From Candidatus Aenigmatarchaeota archaeon (GTDB lineage: Archaea > Aenigmatarchaeota > Aenigmatarchaeia > PWEA01 > B50-G16), in the NCBI GenBank assembly GCA_003663345.1, contig QMZU01000054.1, forward strand, positions 1 through 5,466: 5,466 nt of DNA, read 5' to 3'. The position numbers and the translations under genes are program-made. The notes below the pieces were generated by a model that was not told where the DNA came from, made no database searches, and saw nothing but the letters and a program-made list of their open reading frames with translations. This document shows positions 4,472 to 5,466 of this stretch, one piece after another; the first letter of the stretch is position 1; each line of letters begins with the position of its first letter.

Positions 4472-4921
4472 ATGGCCAGGAAGAAGGACTGGAGTTTCTT
4501 CTGGGAGGACCCATGGGAGGAGATGGAGAGGATGCAGGAAAGGTTGAACAGGATGATGAGCAGTCTCTGGAGGGGTACTGCAACACAGTTCATGCACCAG
4601 TTCCCGGTTGATATAATTGATGCTGATGACTCGATAATTGTCAGAGCAGACCTTCCAGGAATAGACAAAAAGAACATTTCGATAAGGGCCACGGAGGATA
4701 CAGTGGAAATACATGCCGAGCAGAGCGAGGAGAAGAGAGAGGAGGGTGAGAACTTCTTCAGGCAGGAGAGAAGGTTCGGCTCATTCCACAGAACCATACC
4801 GCTTCCGGAGGAGGTTGACGCTGACTCAGCAGAGGCTAAACTGGAGGACGGTGTGCTTGAGATAAGACTCCCGAAGAAGGTCAAGTCAGAGAAAAAGAAG
4901 AAGGAGATAAAACTCAAGTGA
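4472..4921 (+). CDS. hsp20: Hsp20 small heat-shock protein (alpha-crystallin family)
   Basis: This 149-aa protein is an ATP-independent holdase that binds unfolding proteins in the cytoplasm as a large oligomer. Its N-terminal arm is rich in aromatic residues and Met (WSFFWEDPWEEMERM, then MMSSLW). The alpha-crystallin domain runs from about PVDIIDADDSIIVRADLPGI (44-63), through the conserved RRFGSFHRTIPLPEEVD, to the signature A-x-L-x-x-GVLEIRLPK. The short Lys-rich tail ends EIKLK, with IKL as a form of the I-x-I/V motif that links dimers into oligomers. Length is typical for archaea. The gene has its own TATA box, a dyad at the predicted start site and a strong Shine-Dalgarno, fitting an individually heat-regulated gene. 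Its GC content (32 of 60 bases over 4741-4800) is well above that of the glycosyltransferase next to it. The last 8 bases overlap the end of the opposing rtcA gene. Confidence 0.95.
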   Translation: MARKKDWSFFWEDPWEEMERMQERLNRMMSSLWRGTATQFMHQFPVDIIDADDSIIVRADLPGIDKKNISIRATEDTVEIHAEQSEEKREEGENFFRQERRFGSFHRTIPLPEEVDADSAEAKLEDGVLEIRLPKKVKSEKKKKEIKLK

Positions 4922-5466
4922 CGGTGATGAGCCTATCAGTGACTGAAAACTTCACATCAAGGAATTTTTCAGTGGCCCAGATGTTGGTTCTACAGTGACC
5001 GGTCATCTCTGGAACTTTTATCTTTCCACCCACAATCCCGAGATATGGTATCAATTGGTCAGCCATATGACTGTCCACCGCCCCTCTTTCGAAATCCTCT
5101 ATAAGTTTTTTTGCAGCGCTCAATCCAACATCCTCTGCTCTCCTCCCCCTCTCTCCCAGAGAGTCCGAACCGAGGATGCTCTTCTCAGTGTTTATCCAGA
5201 GAGTTATGCCGGAACCTGTGGAATAGGTTTCAGAGTAGGATATATCTATCTCCGGTTCCACTCCAAATTTTTTACGAAGATGTTCAAGTGCAGAGTCGGA
5301 CTGTCTTTCAGCTACCTTTTTCTGACTGAGGTCAAGAGAAGCGTGGGAAATGCCTCCAATATTTGTAACCTCCCCCTTCTCGGTAAGTGAAAAACTTTTC
5401 AGTTCAGATGATTCAGCTTTGAACCTCACCAGACCTCCTCCCTTCGGGTAGTATCCTCTCTTCTCA
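4914..5466 (-). CDS. rtcA: RNA 3'-terminal phosphate cyclase RtcA, C-terminal part
   Basis: The window holds about the last 183 residues of an enzyme usually near 340 aa; the 5' end lies beyond the right edge. RtcA converts an RNA 3'-phosphate to a 2',3'-cyclic phosphate using ATP through a covalent histidine-AMP. Visible family blocks, in order, are RGYYPKGGG at the window edge, GSGITLW, ILGSDSLGERG-x-x-AEDVG, DSHMADQLIPYLGIVGG and TGHCRTNIWATEKFL. The last contains the His corresponding to the adenylated residue of E. coli RtcA (His309). A GTG at 5427-5429 could be taken for a start, but the frame continues upstream as the conserved RGYYPKGGG segment, so it is internal. The stop TGA (4916-4914) lies inside the end of hsp20. 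Archaeal tRNA splicing also leaves cyclic phosphate ends, but joining uses RtcB, so a link to the intron-rich tRNAs here is only suggestive. Confidence 0.93.
   Translation of the reverse strand, partial: EKRGYYPKGGGLVRFKAESSELKSFSLTEKGEVTNIGGISHASLDLSQKKVAERQSDSALEHLRKKFGVEPEIDISYSETYSTGSGITLWINTEKSILGSDSLGERGRRAEDVGLSAAKKLIEDFERGAVDSHMADQLIPYLGIVGGKIKVPEMTGHCRTNIWATEKFLDVKFSVTDRLITVT

Noticed and set aside
4438..4917. Open frame of 159 codons on the minus strand over hsp20
   Set aside because: It is the mirror of an unmistakable Hsp20 gene. Its Ser/Leu-rich product is typical of antisense shadows.
4995..5390. Open frame of 131 codons on the plus strand over rtcA
   Set aside because: The minus strand encodes clear RtcA motifs throughout this span, and no promoter or ribosome site precedes the plus frame.
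5427..5429. GTG as the start of rtcA
   Set aside because: The frame stays open upstream and encodes the conserved RGYYPKGGG block up to the window edge, so the gene is truncated by the window.

Overview
The window looks like chromosomal DNA from a thermophilic archaeon. Both tRNA genes carry insertions at archaeal-type intron positions. Genes are preceded by TATA boxes rather than -35/-10 boxes, and several starts look leaderless. The proteins are rich in E, K, R and I, and the families are archaeal (a REase-like/HTH regulator resembling COG1395, an MNT/HEPN pair, RtcA). Introns in the D and T arms recall TACK-type archaea, but COG1395-like regulators are best known to me from euryarchaea. 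I therefore do not assign a phylum.

Layout. 1-134 (-): tRNA-Val(CAC), with an insertion in the D stem and a second in the T loop; its 3' end lies outside the window. 135-190: a compact divergent promoter. 191-640 and 642-1088 (+): two small genes in tandem, the first unrecognised and the second with two PepSY-like units. 1089-1226 (-): tRNA-Ile with anticodon UAU, a D-loop insertion, an intron at the canonical 37/38 site and an encoded CCA. 1313-2133 (+): an MntA/HepT-type nucleotidyltransferase-HEPN toxin-antitoxin pair with an ATGA overlap. 2157-3053 (+): a DNA-binding regulator whose XRE-type HTH lies between two similar REase-like domains. 3206-4309 (+): an AT-rich, probably acquired, membrane family-2 glycosyltransferase preceded by a possible leader peptide. 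4472-4921 (+): an Hsp20 small heat-shock protein with its own promoter and a candidate operator. 4914-5466 (-): the C-terminal part of RNA 3'-terminal phosphate cyclase (RtcA), converging on hsp20 with an 8-bp overlap.

The genes do not form one pathway. RNA processing recurs: interrupted tRNAs, a HEPN RNase toxin with a nucleotidyltransferase antidote, and an RNA-end cyclase. That theme is inference from proximity only. No intergenic stretch exceeds 300 bases. The longest are 3054-3205 (TATA box, leader ORF) and 4310-4471 (inverted repeat, then the hsp20 promoter). I saw no CRISPR array, insertion sequence or rRNA.
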